A stretch of 64,000 nucleotides of DNA from Paralvinella palmiformis (Eukaryota > Annelida > Polychaeta > Terebellida > Alvinellidae), in assembly GCA_025642065.1 (NCBI GenBank), contig JAODUP010000419.1, positions 250,001 through 314,000 of the forward strand, given 5' to 3'. The position numbers were made by a program, and so were the translations under genes. This document shows, in pieces, positions 13,775 to 24,329 of the stretch. Position 1 is the first letter of the stretch, and each line of letters opens with the position of its first letter. Below the pieces are notes generated by a model that had not been told where the DNA came from, searched no databases, and worked only from the letters and a program-made list of their open reading frames with translations.

Positions 13775-16700
13775 AATGAGTAAAGTTAACATAAAATGAA
13801 GATAATTATTTTAAATTTTCATATTCATGACAGTAATGACTATATTTGATTTCTTACCAATTCCGCGTCATTCAACAACCAACATAATATTAATTTAAAC
13901 ATCAGCATACTAAGTCCGTCTGAGGCATCACCCCAATATCCAGAGAATAACAACTCCGTTATGATGATACAAAAGTACAGTAGTAAAGTAGGAAACAGGA
14001 AATCCCCACTTTCAATCCTACATTTTCAAAACAAATTACAGGGTTCGTACAGGTTTTGAATTGCAAAATTCAAGGACTTTTCCCAAATCATATACCTATT
14101 TTCCAGTATCTTTCCAACTTCAAAACAAATTGTTTTGCAGCAAACTATTGTAGCTGTGTCTTTCGATACGTAACTTTCAAAGAAGACTTATCTTTAATCA
14201 ACATTCATTGCACCATGGTATTGCAGCATATATATATGCCACATAGCCAACATGAACATAGTTGCCTAAGCAGATGTCTATTTTTATCCTTTTCACAATT
14301 TGCATCATAGTTCATTTGCCTGAATCTGAATCTCATGTACTAATGTCCAATTGAACATATTGCTTAAAAAGTCCCCCATCTGTCCTATCCTATCCTTAAG
14401 AAAATGTGTTCTGTTTTTTCTTCTTCTAATTTGCAAGTTGCTCAGCAGTTCATTTGCAATTAGATCTGAATTCAGAATTCTCACATATGATAGTGCCTCG
14501 GCGGAACACACAACATGAATTTCTCTCGATCAACTGCAAAAAGAAAAATCAACTGAAAAGGAGCACCTCCGTGGTCTAGTTTGTAGCGCAACAGATCACT
14601 ACCACCTGAGTTCGAATCTGGGCGTAGGCATATCTGAAGGGTGTTTCATCTTTGACTTCGCTTCATTACCTTTGGAGGTCGCTCAGCCCATTTAGTCTAC
14701 CATGTGCACAAAGGTGGCCATAAAACATCAATCATCATCATCATCATCAACCAACTGCAAACAATTCTAATTTCAGTTGTTCAAAGTTTGTGCCATTTTA
14801 TTCCTGGAGTTGTTGACAGATGCCGTCCAATTCCTGTTGTTTATATTTTTTTGCTGTCTTCCACATGAGTTTGACTTTGCCAGCTTAGTGAGATCGCCTT
14901 TGGTTTCTGCTTTACCACCTTAAACATAAGCAGCTTTCATTAAAGGTAGGCTTTCTTTGACTTGATATCTTGAAGTTCTGCATCAATAGCCTTTCTTTTA
15001 TGATTCTCAGTTTCCTCTCTCTTCTTCTTATGTTACCCCAGGTACATCTGATACTTGTTCCAGGCAGTGGCTGCAGCCAGAAGCATTTGCTTGACGGCCG
15101 TTACTTTATCTAGCTCACCACCATGGTTGATGTGGTCAATGATGACATGCTGTGACACCAAGGTTCTCTCATGTCCGTTGTGACACATGATCTATTTGTT
15201 TTGCGAGAAATCTCTTCAACTGTTGCTTGACCATATGAAAGGTTCAGCAGCAGTTTGAAAATGCCCCATATGTGGCCATACGTGGGTTGCCAGTGGGAAA
15301 AGCTGTCAAAGCGTTCTTTGATATTGAATCCAAGGAATTCTTTTGACATATTCAGCTTGTCATTTTTAAACTGCTCATACTGGGCTTTGATGGTATCGCA
15401 GTCTGCGCTGTTGACGCTTGGCCTGCACAAGAAGTGTCAAGCAGGTCTCAAACATCTAAACCCCACTTTCATTTCGATAAAGAATGTAGGCACTAAACAC
15501 TCCATGTTGCGAGCCAAACTCTAGCGCAGAGCAGATTTTTCCATGATCTTGCGGATCACAGCAAGGAGAAATAGCTTTACATCATTTCAAAATTCCATTT
15601 CTTGTCGCTCACTGATTTTTTGTCACACTTTTGTTTTCTGAGAAGGCCCGCTGCAGTGAACTTAATATCCACGTTTCTTGATGGCAAGAAAACTGAGTGA
15701 TCAGTTAGGACTAATTCAGCCAGTTTTCCTGCAGAGATGATATATTCATGCTTTATTGACTTCAAGCATCTTCCCAACAGCGTTTTCACAAATTCGAACA
15801 GTTCTGGAGAAAAGTATGGGAGCATCGCTCTGGAATGTGCTCAGAAATTGTGTCACAATTCTGGCAATGGAAAGAAAAGCTTGCCCCTTTGCTTCTAGAA
15901 GGTCATCTTTTGCAAAGTTCTCAAGTGCCTTGAAGGACTTTTTTTTTAGTTGTGGAAGTTTGCTAACCTTGGCAGCAGGCACAAACCTATTCACACCAAA
16001 CCATACTTCCAAAGCTCTTTCAGCCATCATCACATGTTCCAACCAGTGATGACTGCAATACTGGTGAGCAAAGCTGTTTGTTCCAGTGATTACTATCAAA
16101 TCTTCTCTCCGGGGAAGGCTATTCTTGAAAAGGCAATACATCGATGCCATCCAATGTTTAGGATCACACCCACTTGATGTATGTCAAATCTTGAATGCAT
16201 TATGAACTGTGTGAAGGTCACAGGATTCAATTTTCATCAGACAGCTGTATCTTTGCCAACATTTAATAATTGATTTAGTTAATTCAATCATTTCACATCA
16301 TCTTGCGCATATTTATGTTTTATAAACAGCCCGTCTTAACAGACATTTGAGGGAGGTCGAAAAGACAGCGTGGTGGGAATCAACAAACTGTTTATTATTC
16401 ATTCCATGTGATGCATACCCCGCTGCGCTTGCGATTGGCACAAATCAAAGTGCATTTGGGGTGTTAAAATGCAATATTTATGAAACACAAATATACCTGC
16501 GTATGCTGATTGATCATGTTTAGGATTAGAATTTGTGTAAGGTGTCCAATATAGGCAAAAATACAGTTATAATAGTCAAATTGAGGTGGGTCCAAATTCT
16601 GCATAAGTTCCCAGTATTTGACTATAGAATCCTTCAAACTACCAGAGAGGGAGAGATCCCAGATTTGAATGTGAAAGTCCAGCTGGTTTGTTTGAAGACT

Positions 16701-19700
16701 ATCATTTAACGATTCATCAAACAGTAGCACGAAAGCATCTGAAGATTTTGCTTTCTCTCTTAAGAGATCAAGAAAACAAGGTCCGAGATCAAAGGTGGCA
16801 AAGTATGCAAATTTCTTCTCGCCTCAAGTCAACTTCTGAGCAAGTTCACTGCTTGGAAACAGGTCCACAATGTGCTCAGAAGTCTTGACTGAGTAGTAAG
16901 ATCTGATCACTTTTAATGTCCAGAGAATTTCCGCTTTCAACGTGCCATCAGGTGAAACATGAGACCAAACAACGCTCTTCTCGCCACAGCCTGTGAACGA
17001 TTTTTCCGTCGTTTGCACTTCGTTGGTCACGGTAGAAACTTGTCTGTCAGTAGTAACACAGTGCGTACTACTACTTCGTGCTCCAAAGAAGGATTGTATC
17101 CGACAAACAGACGATGAATGAAGTTCAAGATTTATTTTGTGCTTAGTACCTTTGGTGTGACTTCGCAAAGCTGACTCACTCATACTGGAAATGTCGTTTC
17201 ATTTTTTGTAAGCAGTACACTTCGCCGATATCTTTTCTACGTCAGCTGCCAACCACCCATAGTATTTTTCATTGGAAAGCCATGTCAGGTTAAAATGGAA
17301 CGTCCCTGGCATCTTTACTGAATTCACAAAATATTCTTCACAACTACGAAGCGTCCAGTGAGCATATGAAAAGTTACTCTCGGTCGGGTGCGTAACAGAG
17401 AGTTGAGTGGCTTAAAAGTGTCACTCACGGAGTCTGGTTAATCAAGACTAATGAAAAGTGCGGACAAACTGCAATCACAATCGCGTTACAAAGTAGCGTA
17501 GTCTATCAGCAAAGAAAGATGACAGCGTATCTGGCATAATGTTTTCAATATTTAAAAGCCGTATATACATTTCCCCGGACTTAACGTATAAAATAAAAAT
17601 TCCCTTACTTTTTCCAGGCCTGGGATTTTTATTTTTTAAATTCTCGGACTTTTCCAGATTTCAATGACCTGTACAAATCGTCAGTGTCGGAGCGGGGGAT
17701 ATTGCCGCCCAGGAGCAAATATATATGGACGCCCCTATTGATGTAGTAGGAATACATTTGCGAACGAAGCGAGCCACCTACGGCGTGATCTCAGGTGCTC
17801 ACTGAAGGGCCCCAGAAGCCAGAGGGGTGCTGGTATTATTAGCCTTTCCTGAAATAAAATATCGCGTGCAAAAGTAACGTAATTTAAGTTACTATGTTGA
17901 GACCATATAATAACACTTAATCTTAGGCCAGTGTTTATGATGATTTAGGTTATAATATGGTCATATATATCGATAAATAAGGAGAAAATAAATTATACCA
18001 AAAAATATATATATCTGTGATATCTTGCTTATGCGAAAATCATCGTCAAATCACAGACAATGCAGTTAGATAATGTTACAAGCACCCAGTCTCTCCAGTC
18101 ATATTATATCATGTTTGTGCTTTTATTGAAAACCACATGTGTTAGTTACACCTGGGACACATGTTCAAGAGGATATAACTAACATAGTCACGAGCCGGAT
18201 TCGAACCCACAACTTGGAGGCCATCGGAACGCCACATTTATTGCAAATCCATTAATGTATGGAACACAACTCTTGAAAATATTAACCGCTTTTTGAAGTT
18301 AAAGTTTGTCACACTTAGTTAAACAGTATTCATAATGTCTTGGGTTCTCTTTGGATAACTCATATTGTGGCTTCATATAGGCTATTATTATTATTATTAT
18401 TATTATCACATATAAACCTTCAAATATAGATAGTACACTGTGCACTAAATAACATTATATTTTTGTGGAAGCTGGTTCAAAGAGCATGAACAAATGACAC
18501 TATTGAGTAATCTTGACGACAAACTGTACTATTTTTATTACATTTTATTAAACATTTATAGCACAGTTAAATAATTGTTTTACTATGGAATAAGTAAACA
18601 TTCATATACTTCACAGTACAGCATGTGCTAAACATAATAATGCAAGAATAGGCAAATAAAATACCAATTCTAAACAGTATTATCACCACTAAAGGTTTTC
18701 TAAGTCCAACCGAATTAGCATAAGATCATCACCAAAATCCAGAGATTCTACGCAAACACTATCTCCCGATTATGTTTACTTCAATGTGGGATTTGGTCCA
18801 AAATCCAAGTCTCCAAATCTTCAATTTCTTCCTTAGATAGATCATGACCAAGTCCCGGATATTCCTTGAATGTTGTAGGTATGCCAAGATCCTTAAGGCG
18901 TTCCATCGTCGATCTACCCCATTCTAAACGTATAAGTTGATCCTTATCGCCATGCGTCATATAGACAGGAGCACGTGATTGCCGTTCGGACTTATCTCCT
19001 GTCAACTCCTCCAACAGTGAAGATTTCTCTGGCAGATAAGATGAAAGGGCAAATATACCAGCAAGCTTGTGTTCGAACTTCAGACCGACGGTCAAACCTA
19101 ATATCCCGCCCTGTGAAAGTCCACCAAGAACGATCTTGTCCGGAGGAACTCCGTTCTTGATCTCATTCCGTATAATGGCACTGATCTCCTCAACGCGAGA
19201 TTCCATACCTGTTCTATCCTCTAAGACATCGTATTGGATTCCCTGTGGAAAGTCAAACCATACAGTGGACTTCCGGCCGTCTGCCGGAGAATAACAGTAC
19301 CAGGAAGCAGTTGGAAAAACGACCTTTAGATGACGAAAGGTGAACGATCTGCCAAGTCTGTGCGCGATCCAATCCGAGAGGCCAATCCCAGTGTCACAAG
19401 CACCATGTAGAAATATCACTGTTCCTTTGTGTTTCGTCTCATTCGGTGGATACACCAGTGTGTTCTCCATTAGACAGCTGTTGTAATAAGCTGTACCACT
19501 ATAATTTGGATCATCGCATCTTCCAGTTTGGATTATATCCGTAAATGTTTAATTAATGCCTGGAAAATGATATCAGCTAGAGTGTTGACACTAAAATTCA
19601 GGAAATGTATGTGAAATAATCCAGTTTAACATCAAATTCTGAGTCTCTCTTCCGTGATTAGAAATTAAATCGTTCAACAACGCGACGAAATTCAATTTAT

Positions 19701-20081
19701 ACAATACGAAATGTCACCAGATACGCAGTATGAAGGAATGTCGGGGAACACTTCCACCGCAACAACCTTAACACACAAAGGAACGACTCTGGTAGACAGA
19801 ACACCAACTGTAGAAACAATCGATAGCATGTATCCAGGTTCTGTGTACAAGCTAGCCTCAGCTGGGTAGACACCACTCACACAAAGGACTTCTCTCTTCT
19901 GTGTCTTGTAAAATATGACACCAATCTGCTTCCAAATCTGAGAATTAACAACACACAAAACACCGCAGTTTTACCGATGTTTGACTGAAAACTGGCAATT
20001 AAATGACAGTCCGCATATAAATATATCCATAATTCATCACCAGTTTCTTCTATTTCATATGCTATGATTATGAGTATACAG

Positions 20082-20118
<37 letters not shown>

Positions 20119-20870
20119 AGGGGAAAGATTCCAGATAACCTAAAAAATAGGACACAATTCGAAGGATAATGAAACGGTTGAAATTATTCATTTCAAATTT
20201 ATAAATTTGTATATTATCTTTATTAATTTATGTACTATATGTTGAGTTTTTATGTTAAATTAACTTATGGATGAAATCTGCTACGTCACCGACGTTGTAG
20301 TAAAGGAAGTCAAATATATAAATTAACAATGAATGCTAAAAGAAGCTAAAACAAATATTTATAATTGAAGAATTATATATAAAAAAACATGTATATACAA
20401 TAATAATGTATATAAAATGTATAAACAATAATATATTTACATCGAAAGGCATTTTAATACATTACGTTGGTTTACGTAAAAATCGGGTTACGTCACGGCT
20501 TTCGGATCCAATTAATGAAGTAAGGCGGGTTATGACTGTATTCAATATTTTTAATGTAAACATTATGATATTAATATATCATATAATTTCATTATGTAGT
20601 TCATTGGAACTGTTCATTCCAAGAGCTTTTTATTAACCCTATTATTATTATTATTATTATTATTATTACTAACTTTAGGTGTACAATGTTGAGGGACATA
20701 GAAGATGATGATAACGAGAAAAATGTAATTAGAAATTCTGATCAGACTGTATAACTATATACTTACTTCTGATCGCTGTCTTCTTCTGGAAATCCATCAC
20801 ATATAGTAATACAATCAAGACAGACAAGTCCCACACAGAGAACTCTCTTCTCCACTTTATTAGTTGTCAT
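5119..20870 (-). CDS. KHK: Ketohexokinase (fructokinase), six coding exons
   Basis: Cytosolic PfkB/ribokinase-family kinase that phosphorylates fructose to fructose-1-phosphate with ATP. Exons in order of transcription: 20870-20767, 13624-13508, 7554-7420, 7276-7198, 6280-6045, 5386-5119. The joined length is 939 nt and it stays open, giving 312 aa plus stop (human about 298). Seen in the sequence: N-terminal VLCVGLVCLD strand, sugar-site motif WQRGGNASNS (about residues 41-50), VVFVSKDYAQ in exon 5, and C-terminal DTLAAGDTF with the expected catalytic Asp264, followed by FGCQVAGAKCG. Every donor is GT, every acceptor AG, and phases match at all five junctions. The signature usually reads GAGD but is AAGD here. 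Intron 1 (about 7.1 kb) hosts a hydrolase gene and a transposon; intron 2 (about 6 kb) is repeat-rich. The ATG at 20870 was chosen because it aligns with the family start. Exon similarity and spliced frame make the call secure; expression is not shown. Confidence 0.96.
6045..6280 (-). CDS. KHK: KHK coding exon 5
   Basis: 236 nt encoding GRPDADVIKAMLQYID, an Asn-rich loop, SVEIEKRRDNL and DAADVVFVSKDYAQGLG. Acceptor TTTTGCAAAG, donor CGAGG|GTAAGT. It joins exon 4 in phase 0, forming the HFE|GR junction. Confidence 0.95.
7198..7276 (-). CDS. KHK: KHK coding exon 4
   Basis: 79 nt encoding RNLPELTLDDF through YKWVHFE, matching the SLPDVSATDF...FKWIHIE segment of KHK. Acceptor TCAACAG, donor GAG|GTGAGT. 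The preceding intron is only 143 nt and contains a GCGC/CA tract plus a (TA)n microsatellite. Confidence 0.94.
7319..7376. repeat. GCGC/(CA)n/(TA)n tract in KHK intron 3
   Basis: Alternating purine-pyrimidine run: GCGCGCGCG, ACACACACGCGCACA, then about 16 TA units. It occupies about 40% of a 143-nt intron. Confidence 0.93.
7420..7554 (-). CDS. KHK: KHK coding exon 3 (single 135-nt exon)
   Basis: Encodes FLDEDLKNYGI through YNASRTILSCQ. It has the same length, position and phase as the vertebrate mutually exclusive exons 3A/3C, which are 135 nt each. Acceptor TTCCAG and donor AG|GTAAGG. I saw no second version of this exon in the flanking introns. Confidence 0.93.
7700..8500. repeat. Unclassified interspersed repeat, copy 1
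   Basis: Shares long stretches with 57860-58760 in the same orientation, including CAGTTTACATTCA, CAGATGCTGAC, TTCGAATAACTAAA and AAAGCGCCTATCC. No coding capacity and no terminal repeats recognised. Lies in KHK intron 2. Boundaries are approximate. Confidence 0.75.
8501..9790. other. KHK intron 2 sequence without recognised features
   Basis: AT-rich intronic sequence. I found no coding similarity, simple repeat longer than about 20 bp, or match to other repeats in the window. Confidence 0.45.
9795..9985 (+). mobile_element. LINE family A fragment
   Basis: Short plus-strand piece matching 23105-23290: GAGAATCTTC.CATTAA, TTCTTCCATG, GCTCATT..TAAG.AC and AATGATGAGACAT occur in the same order. 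Highly decayed remnant of the region before the LINE C-terminus. Confidence 0.55.
10353..10548 (+). mobile_element. tRNA-derived SINE, family 1 copy 1
   Basis: Begins GGCACCTCC(A/G)TG(A/G)TCTA, has a degenerate B-box-like segment (GTTAGAATCT), the body CTTTGAC.TCGCTTC.TTA, and an ATC/CAT-rich tail. Same order as the copies at 14558-14749 and, reversed, 26757-26908. Confidence 0.78.
10849..10924. repeat. (CT)n(TA)n microsatellite
   Basis: About 16 CT units followed directly by about 20 TA units. Confidence 0.95.
11051..11081. repeat. (TA)n microsatellite at LINE end
   Basis: About 15 TA units at the 3' boundary of the minus-strand LINE that follows. Confidence 0.93.
11095..12650 (-). mobile_element. 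Decayed L2/CR1-like LINE
   Basis: Minus-strand element in KHK intron 2. Fragments in order: linker at 12370-12600, fingers HVIPLLKKPSL and NSYRPISNIYFIPKVLDKVV (12365-12190), palm LLDLSVAFDTIHYSVLLDRL (12187-12050), GVPQGSVLGSLLFTLYTIPL with a decayed ADDTQVY-type motif (CADNTQVYTS), then thumb and C-terminal region (11863-11275). The frame changes at least three times, and the catalytic Asp pair reads ADN, so it is dead. Confidence 0.88.
12651..13507. other. KHK intron 2 proximal part
   Basis: Non-coding. Contains an ACTC-rich tract (13100-13140), a 25-bp tandem repeat (13258-13340) and AGT/AAT and TAC/AGT trinucleotide runs (13368-13395, 13440-13490) that are mutually complementary. Nothing else recognised. 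Confidence 0.6.
13258..13340. repeat. 25-bp tandem repeat, three copies
   Basis: Unit roughly CCAGCCACAGGATATATCTA plus GTCTA, repeated three times with a few substitutions. Confidence 0.85.
13508..13624 (-). CDS. KHK: KHK coding exon 2
   Basis: 117 nt encoding WQRGGNASNS followed by TALALIGEEIEFLG. The GGNASN segment is the sugar-binding signature of the PfkB family. Acceptor CCTCAG at 13625 and donor AAAG|GTAATTG at 13507. One base completes codon 35 and two bases open codon 74. Confidence 0.95.
13742..13774. repeat. (CA)n(GA)n microsatellite
   Basis: About 8 CA units followed by about 9 GA units, near the acceptor side of KHK intron 1. Confidence 0.9.
14558..14749 (+). mobile_element. 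tRNA-derived SINE, family 1 copy 2
   Basis: Best-preserved copy: GGAGCACCTCCGTGGTCTAG head, B-box-like GAGTTCGAATCT about 45 bp later, body with CTTTGACTTCGCTTCATTACC, GGCCATAAAACATCAATC, and a (ATC)n tail. Inserted in the hAT-like element. Confidence 0.85.
15050..17312 (-). pseudogene. hAT-like transposase pseudogene with C2H2-type N-terminus
   Basis: A likely start at 17312 (MPGTFHFNLTWLSNEKYYGW) leads into a zinc-finger-like segment (AKCTAYKK...SALRSHTKGTKHK) whose second Cys is Tyr and which contains an in-frame stop. Then come KAEILWTLKVIRSYYS (16824-17183), MLLFDESLNDSLQTNQLD (about 16730), SLPRREDLIVITGTN and WLEHVMMAERALEVWFGVNR (15746-16150), and LSYGQATVEE close to the C-terminal LSHGQATVERGFS motif of this hAT subgroup (15110-15430). 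Stops and frameshifts separate the blocks, so no functional protein is expected. Confidence 0.82.
17686..18090. other. KHK intron 1, unassigned
   Basis: Contains a GC-richer block (17690-17830) that stands out from its surroundings but shows no coding or repeat match, then AT-rich sequence. Confidence 0.45.
18095..18250 (-). mobile_element. tRNA-derived SINE, family 2 copy 1
   Basis: On the minus strand, TGGCGTTCCGATGGCCTCC is followed by GTTGTGGGTTCGAATCCGGC, a good B box, then a region like the copy at 44030-44172 (ATGT..AAC..GAGG..AT). Head resembles a tRNA; tail not clear. Confidence 0.65.
18251..18780. other. Downstream flank of the nested hydrolase
   Basis: AT-rich, with an ATT run (18384-18405). 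Probable 3'UTR; AATAAA on the minus strand near 18540 could serve as a polyadenylation signal. No poly(A) remnant next to the stop. Confidence 0.4.
18781..19470 (-). CDS. LYPLAL1/acyl-protein thioesterase-like serine hydrolase, single exon
   Basis: Predicted 229-aa alpha/beta hydrolase of the lysophospholipase/acyl-protein thioesterase family, probably cytosolic. Members hydrolyse small acyl esters or protein S-acyl groups; the substrate here is unknown. Seen: VIFLHGACDTG oxyanion region near residue 21, WFDFPQ near 71, nucleophile elbow GLSQGG with Ser119, acidic residue in THGDKD (Asp175 by spacing), and His209 in GLGHDLS. ALSSYL and the terminal WILDQIP favour LYPLAL1 over LYPLA1/2. Length matches the family. 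The frame is open upstream for about 26 codons but has no earlier ATG. The gene lies wholly in KHK intron 1 on the same strand and has no introns, unlike vertebrate LYPLAL1, so a retrocopy origin is possible; no poly(A) tract or target duplication is visible. Intact triad and lack of stops argue against a dead copy. Confidence 0.88.
   Translation of the reverse strand: MENTLVYPPNETKHKGTVIFLHGACDTGIGLSDWIAHRLGRSFTFRHLKVVFPTASWYCYSPADGRKSTVWFDFPQGIQYDVLEDRTGMESRVEEISAIIRNEIKNGVPPDKIVLGGLSQGGILGLTVGLKFEHKLAGIFALSSYLPEKSSLLEELTGDKSERQSRAPVYMTHGDKDQLIRLEWGRSTMERLKDLGIPTTFKEYPGLGHDLSKEEIEDLETWILDQIPH
19471..20766. other. KHK intron 1 distal part, no gene seen
   Basis: AT-rich sequence with a (TA)n tract (20084-20115) and an (ATT)n tract (20640-20669). 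The nested hydrolase must have its promoter here if it has its own, but I can point to no specific element. Confidence 0.5.
20767..20870 (-). CDS. KHK: KHK coding exon 1
   Basis: Encodes residues 1-34 plus two bases of codon 35. Starts at ATG and reads VLCVGLVCLDCIT then FPEEDSDQ, matching the first beta strand and the PKEDSEI segment of KHK. Donor AA|GTAAGT at 20766. Confidence 0.95.
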
Positions 20871-22034
20871 CTTCTTCTGGAATATTAAGAAGTCTTAAGG
20901 TCAATCTTTTGGGCCGCCTTTATGTACATGGTGCAGTAAATGAACCAAGCCATAAGAAATGAAAGATGAAACATCCACCAGAGAGAAGCCATCCATAATT
21001 TTAACCTTGGTCCTAGATATCTGTTATCAAATGCACTACCAGTTCAATCATCAAAACAACCTGTTACATGAACACACACACACACACACACACATATATA
21101 TTTCACATGAATGTCTTACTCTTTAAGAAACAACATAATATCAAGGATCACATTATCATCAAAATATAGGGTGATCATTATAAGAATGATTAACAACAAG
21201 GTAAGCTGTAAAGAATGATAATATTAGTACACCCAGATAAGACACAAATATTTGTTACCAGTTAATTAATGATAAATTAGTGATAAATGAGATAAAGCAC
21301 CTTCACTTTGGACTATTTTTATTTGTATCATTATCAAAATGTAATTACACACAAGTTGTCCAATAAAGAGGCCAGATGTGGGAGACTGCACAAATGTAGA
21401 TGGAGCAAGAGGAATATTGCAGATGAGCCAAAATGTTACTAGATGACTGTGTAGTTTATAGCCTGGCATAAGTCTACTGGTAGATAAGAAAATTGTATAA
21501 TGATAAAGAACTGTCTGATTATAAATGAATACACTACTGTTTTGGAAAAGCTAACACAACAATGGCATCTATATGGAATGTCAGTTTGACAAAGGTTGTA
21601 GTCTATAGGATTGAATAACTGAATGCCCTAATGCCAACGTAGCATCATCTCCAGACAGTTGAGGGTGTACCCTTTAAAGGCAATTCTAACTGAATTTCAT
21701 TCTGTTGGTTAGGTAAGTGAAAATTCAATGTGTTCTCCAATGATGATGATGTGTACTAATATAATTTTCTTGTAATCATAAATCAATTTTAAGAGTAAAA
21801 TTAGCCAAGAGTGAACAATATTTTTATATTAAAATTAAAGGCAAAACAATTGAGAATGAACAGTCTATAAACATGTCATGTCATATCATGAACAAATCCA
21901 TAACCATTATTCAAGATTTAGACAAGTAATTTAGACATGTGTGGATAGCATTATAATGTTCAAACAATGTGAAATAGTATTTATTGTCAAAATTAATCTA
22001 TAACTTCTATTCAGGGTATACATACATACATACC

Positions 22035-22069
<35 letters not shown>

Positions 22070-22429
22070 GTTTGGGTTTCCTCCCAGAAGAAAAGTATTT
22101 TTTCCCATCACGTGGGAAGAAAAGGGTTTTTACCAGGAAGAAAGAAATTGGGAAGAAACTCCTAAGGGATACAATAACCTAACAATACAAACTGATATTC
22201 ACCACCTCCACTTCACTGTATAAACAATTCAATGTCATGCCCCACTAAATACTGAGAAGATAAGTGTGACTTCATGTGATTTAAATGGTGGTGCTATTGT
22301 TTGAGTATTATCCCCCTTTAATGTATTAACTAAACTTTGGAAGTGTCACTTTCAATGATTTAAATCAACCAATCCTGCAAGGTCTATTTAATATATATAT
22401 ATATATAACTGGGTTATCCAACAAAGATA
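20871..22429. other. Upstream flank of KHK
   Basis: Intergenic. Holds a (CA)n tract (21064-21093) and a (TA)n tract (22038-22066). No CpG-rich block, TATA element or coding similarity could be supported. The KHK promoter is presumably at its left edge. Confidence 0.5.
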
Positions 22430-22640
22430 ACCAGACATCACATGGATCAGCAATATTCTTGTTGTCTGATTGACAAAGATAAATGGCACTTGCTATGGGA
22501 CGTGGTTGGTCAGATAGATCTCGAACACTGCAGAAGATATTATAATCTTGTATCTTCTGAATGATGGACATGTCGAATTCTTCCTTATGATCCTGGGAGA
22601 TCTGTACATAGAAACTGTGGTTCTTGATGAATGTATTTAA
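22430..22640 (-). pseudogene. hAT-like transposase fragment, family Z copy 1
   Basis: Minus-strand peptide QDYNIFCSVRDLSDQPRPIA then CQSDNKNIADPCDVWLSLLD aligns with DYNLFCQAQDLVDQLKPIAV of the copy at 27556-27918 (same region of a BED/hAT transposase before the C-terminal dimerisation domain). Both flanks are lost. Confidence 0.68.
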
Positions 22641-23009
22641 GCATAATAGCTAGCTGTGACTTTCATCGTGTGTAGCTGGAGAGTTGTAGTTTGCAGCTAT
22701 CCTTGTGAGAAGATAGAAGAGCACAGGTTTGTGATGATTATGGAAGTATTTTATCATACACAATTTGAAAATAAAGTTACAGTTAAGATTTTCTATTAAT
22801 ATATGCTTTAGCATTGTACACCGTTCCTTAAATCCAAACTCTATCTGCCTATAAAACATAAGGACCAAAAAGAGCAAAGGAGCTAAAGACCTAGGGCAAA
22901 AGACTGGAGAGGCTAATGACTGGATCCCATCAAGGGTACACAAGTATACATGAATTTGAAACCATGTGATAAATGGCATGATATTTCATCTTCAAGTGAA
23001 GCTTGTATT

Positions 23010-23735
23010 TTAGACACAAGTATTGGGATGAATAGCAACATGCTGAAATTGAATAAGAATAAGACTGAATTAATTGTTTTCTCATCCAAGTAATATGTGG
23101 AGAAAACCGAGAATCTTCACATTAAAGTAGGATCCAGTTTCTTCCATGTTGGTAAGAAAGTTAGGGCTTATATCTAGAAATGGAGAAGTTGGGAGAATAA
23201 ATGTAAGTGATGTTACTACCAAATAAGAAAAATAAGGCTCATTCATAAGTACACAAATGATGAGACATGCAAAACTTTAGTCTGGGTCCTTATGATTTTT
23301 CAACTGGATTATGGCAATGCATTGTTATTTAATATCCCACTCTTTCTGACAAACTACCTACAACAGTTGAAGAATTGTGCTTCACATATGGCAACACACA
23401 CTCGCAAAAGGGAAAATAGTGAGACTGCTGCAATCTGAATCTTGTTCACTTTTGACAGGGCCAAAAAGCCACACAGCAATGTATGGAGAGAGTTGTGGAA
23501 TAAATTTACAAATTCTTTTAAATTTGTAGCAAGAAATATTTTGTGAGATTCTAAAATATCACTTATTTGAATTAACTTATTTATAATATCTATAAACTGG
23601 TATATTTAAGCATAAAATGTATTAGATCTAAACAAACCATGTTTTAATTACGTTTTCAATGTAAAGCATCTTAAGAGTTGGAGCAACTTAAATTGAATAA
23701 GTTATTATACAATTAAAATATTATTATTACGGTAT
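23010..23735 (+). mobile_element. LINE family A copy 2 (3' end)
   Basis: Plus-strand 3' region of an L2/CR1-like LINE: LKLNKNKTELIVFSS-like start, TCAACTGGATTATGGCAATG (the F/S-RLDYGN motif), GCAACACACACTCGCAAAAG, CACTTTTGACAGGG..AAAAAGCC, and a 3' end near an ATT run. Frames are broken. Confidence 0.78.
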
Positions 23736-24329
23736 TATATATTACTGAAATGGCTAAAGAACACTATACAGGGTAATTCCTTATGAAGGTTTGTTCTGTA
23801 TTCTTGTAGCAAGAAGTATCTACGGAGCCGTCACATTTATATAAATGAGTCAGGGATGGAATCAGCTTAGTAGTACTACAACTAGTAGTTAGTAAGTTGA
23901 GCATGGGGACAAGTAAAGTACATGTAAAGAGGCTGGCAAAGCTAGAGCATCTGTGAACCAACTTGACCCATATCAAGAGGCTTACATTCAGAACATGTGA
24001 CTTTTCTCCTTTCGACCATACAATCTGACATTCAAGGAAACAATTATATGCTTATATCAGGTAGAGTTTGTAATTAATATTGAGGGATTTTGGATTACTT
24101 TTATAAACATTGAACATTTAAGACATATTATCTGAGGGTAACCTGATCCTATAACTAATATGATACAGTATATATGTCATAATGTACTTCACAAAAAACA
24201 CATTTGTGAACAACTGCACACAAATATCTGTTTACATATACAATGTATAATGAAGCTGTTCTCCTAGCTATGTCAACTATTTTAGATTGGTGATTTCAGC
24301 ATAACTATTCTTGGACTTGGCTGGATGAT

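Larger units (their letters stand above)
14039..17685 (-). mobile_element. Decayed hAT-like DNA transposon with imperfect inverted ends
   Basis: The left end CAGGGTTCGTACAGGTTTTG and the right end read inward (CGATTTGTACAGGTCATTG) share GTACAGGT, and both continue into a GGACTTTTCC/GGAAAAGTCC segment, giving imperfect terminal inverted repeats. Between them is a broken transposase reading frame on the minus strand. A SINE (14558-14749) is inserted in it. No matching 8-bp target duplication was found, so the exact ends are uncertain. It lies within KHK intron 1. Confidence 0.75.
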
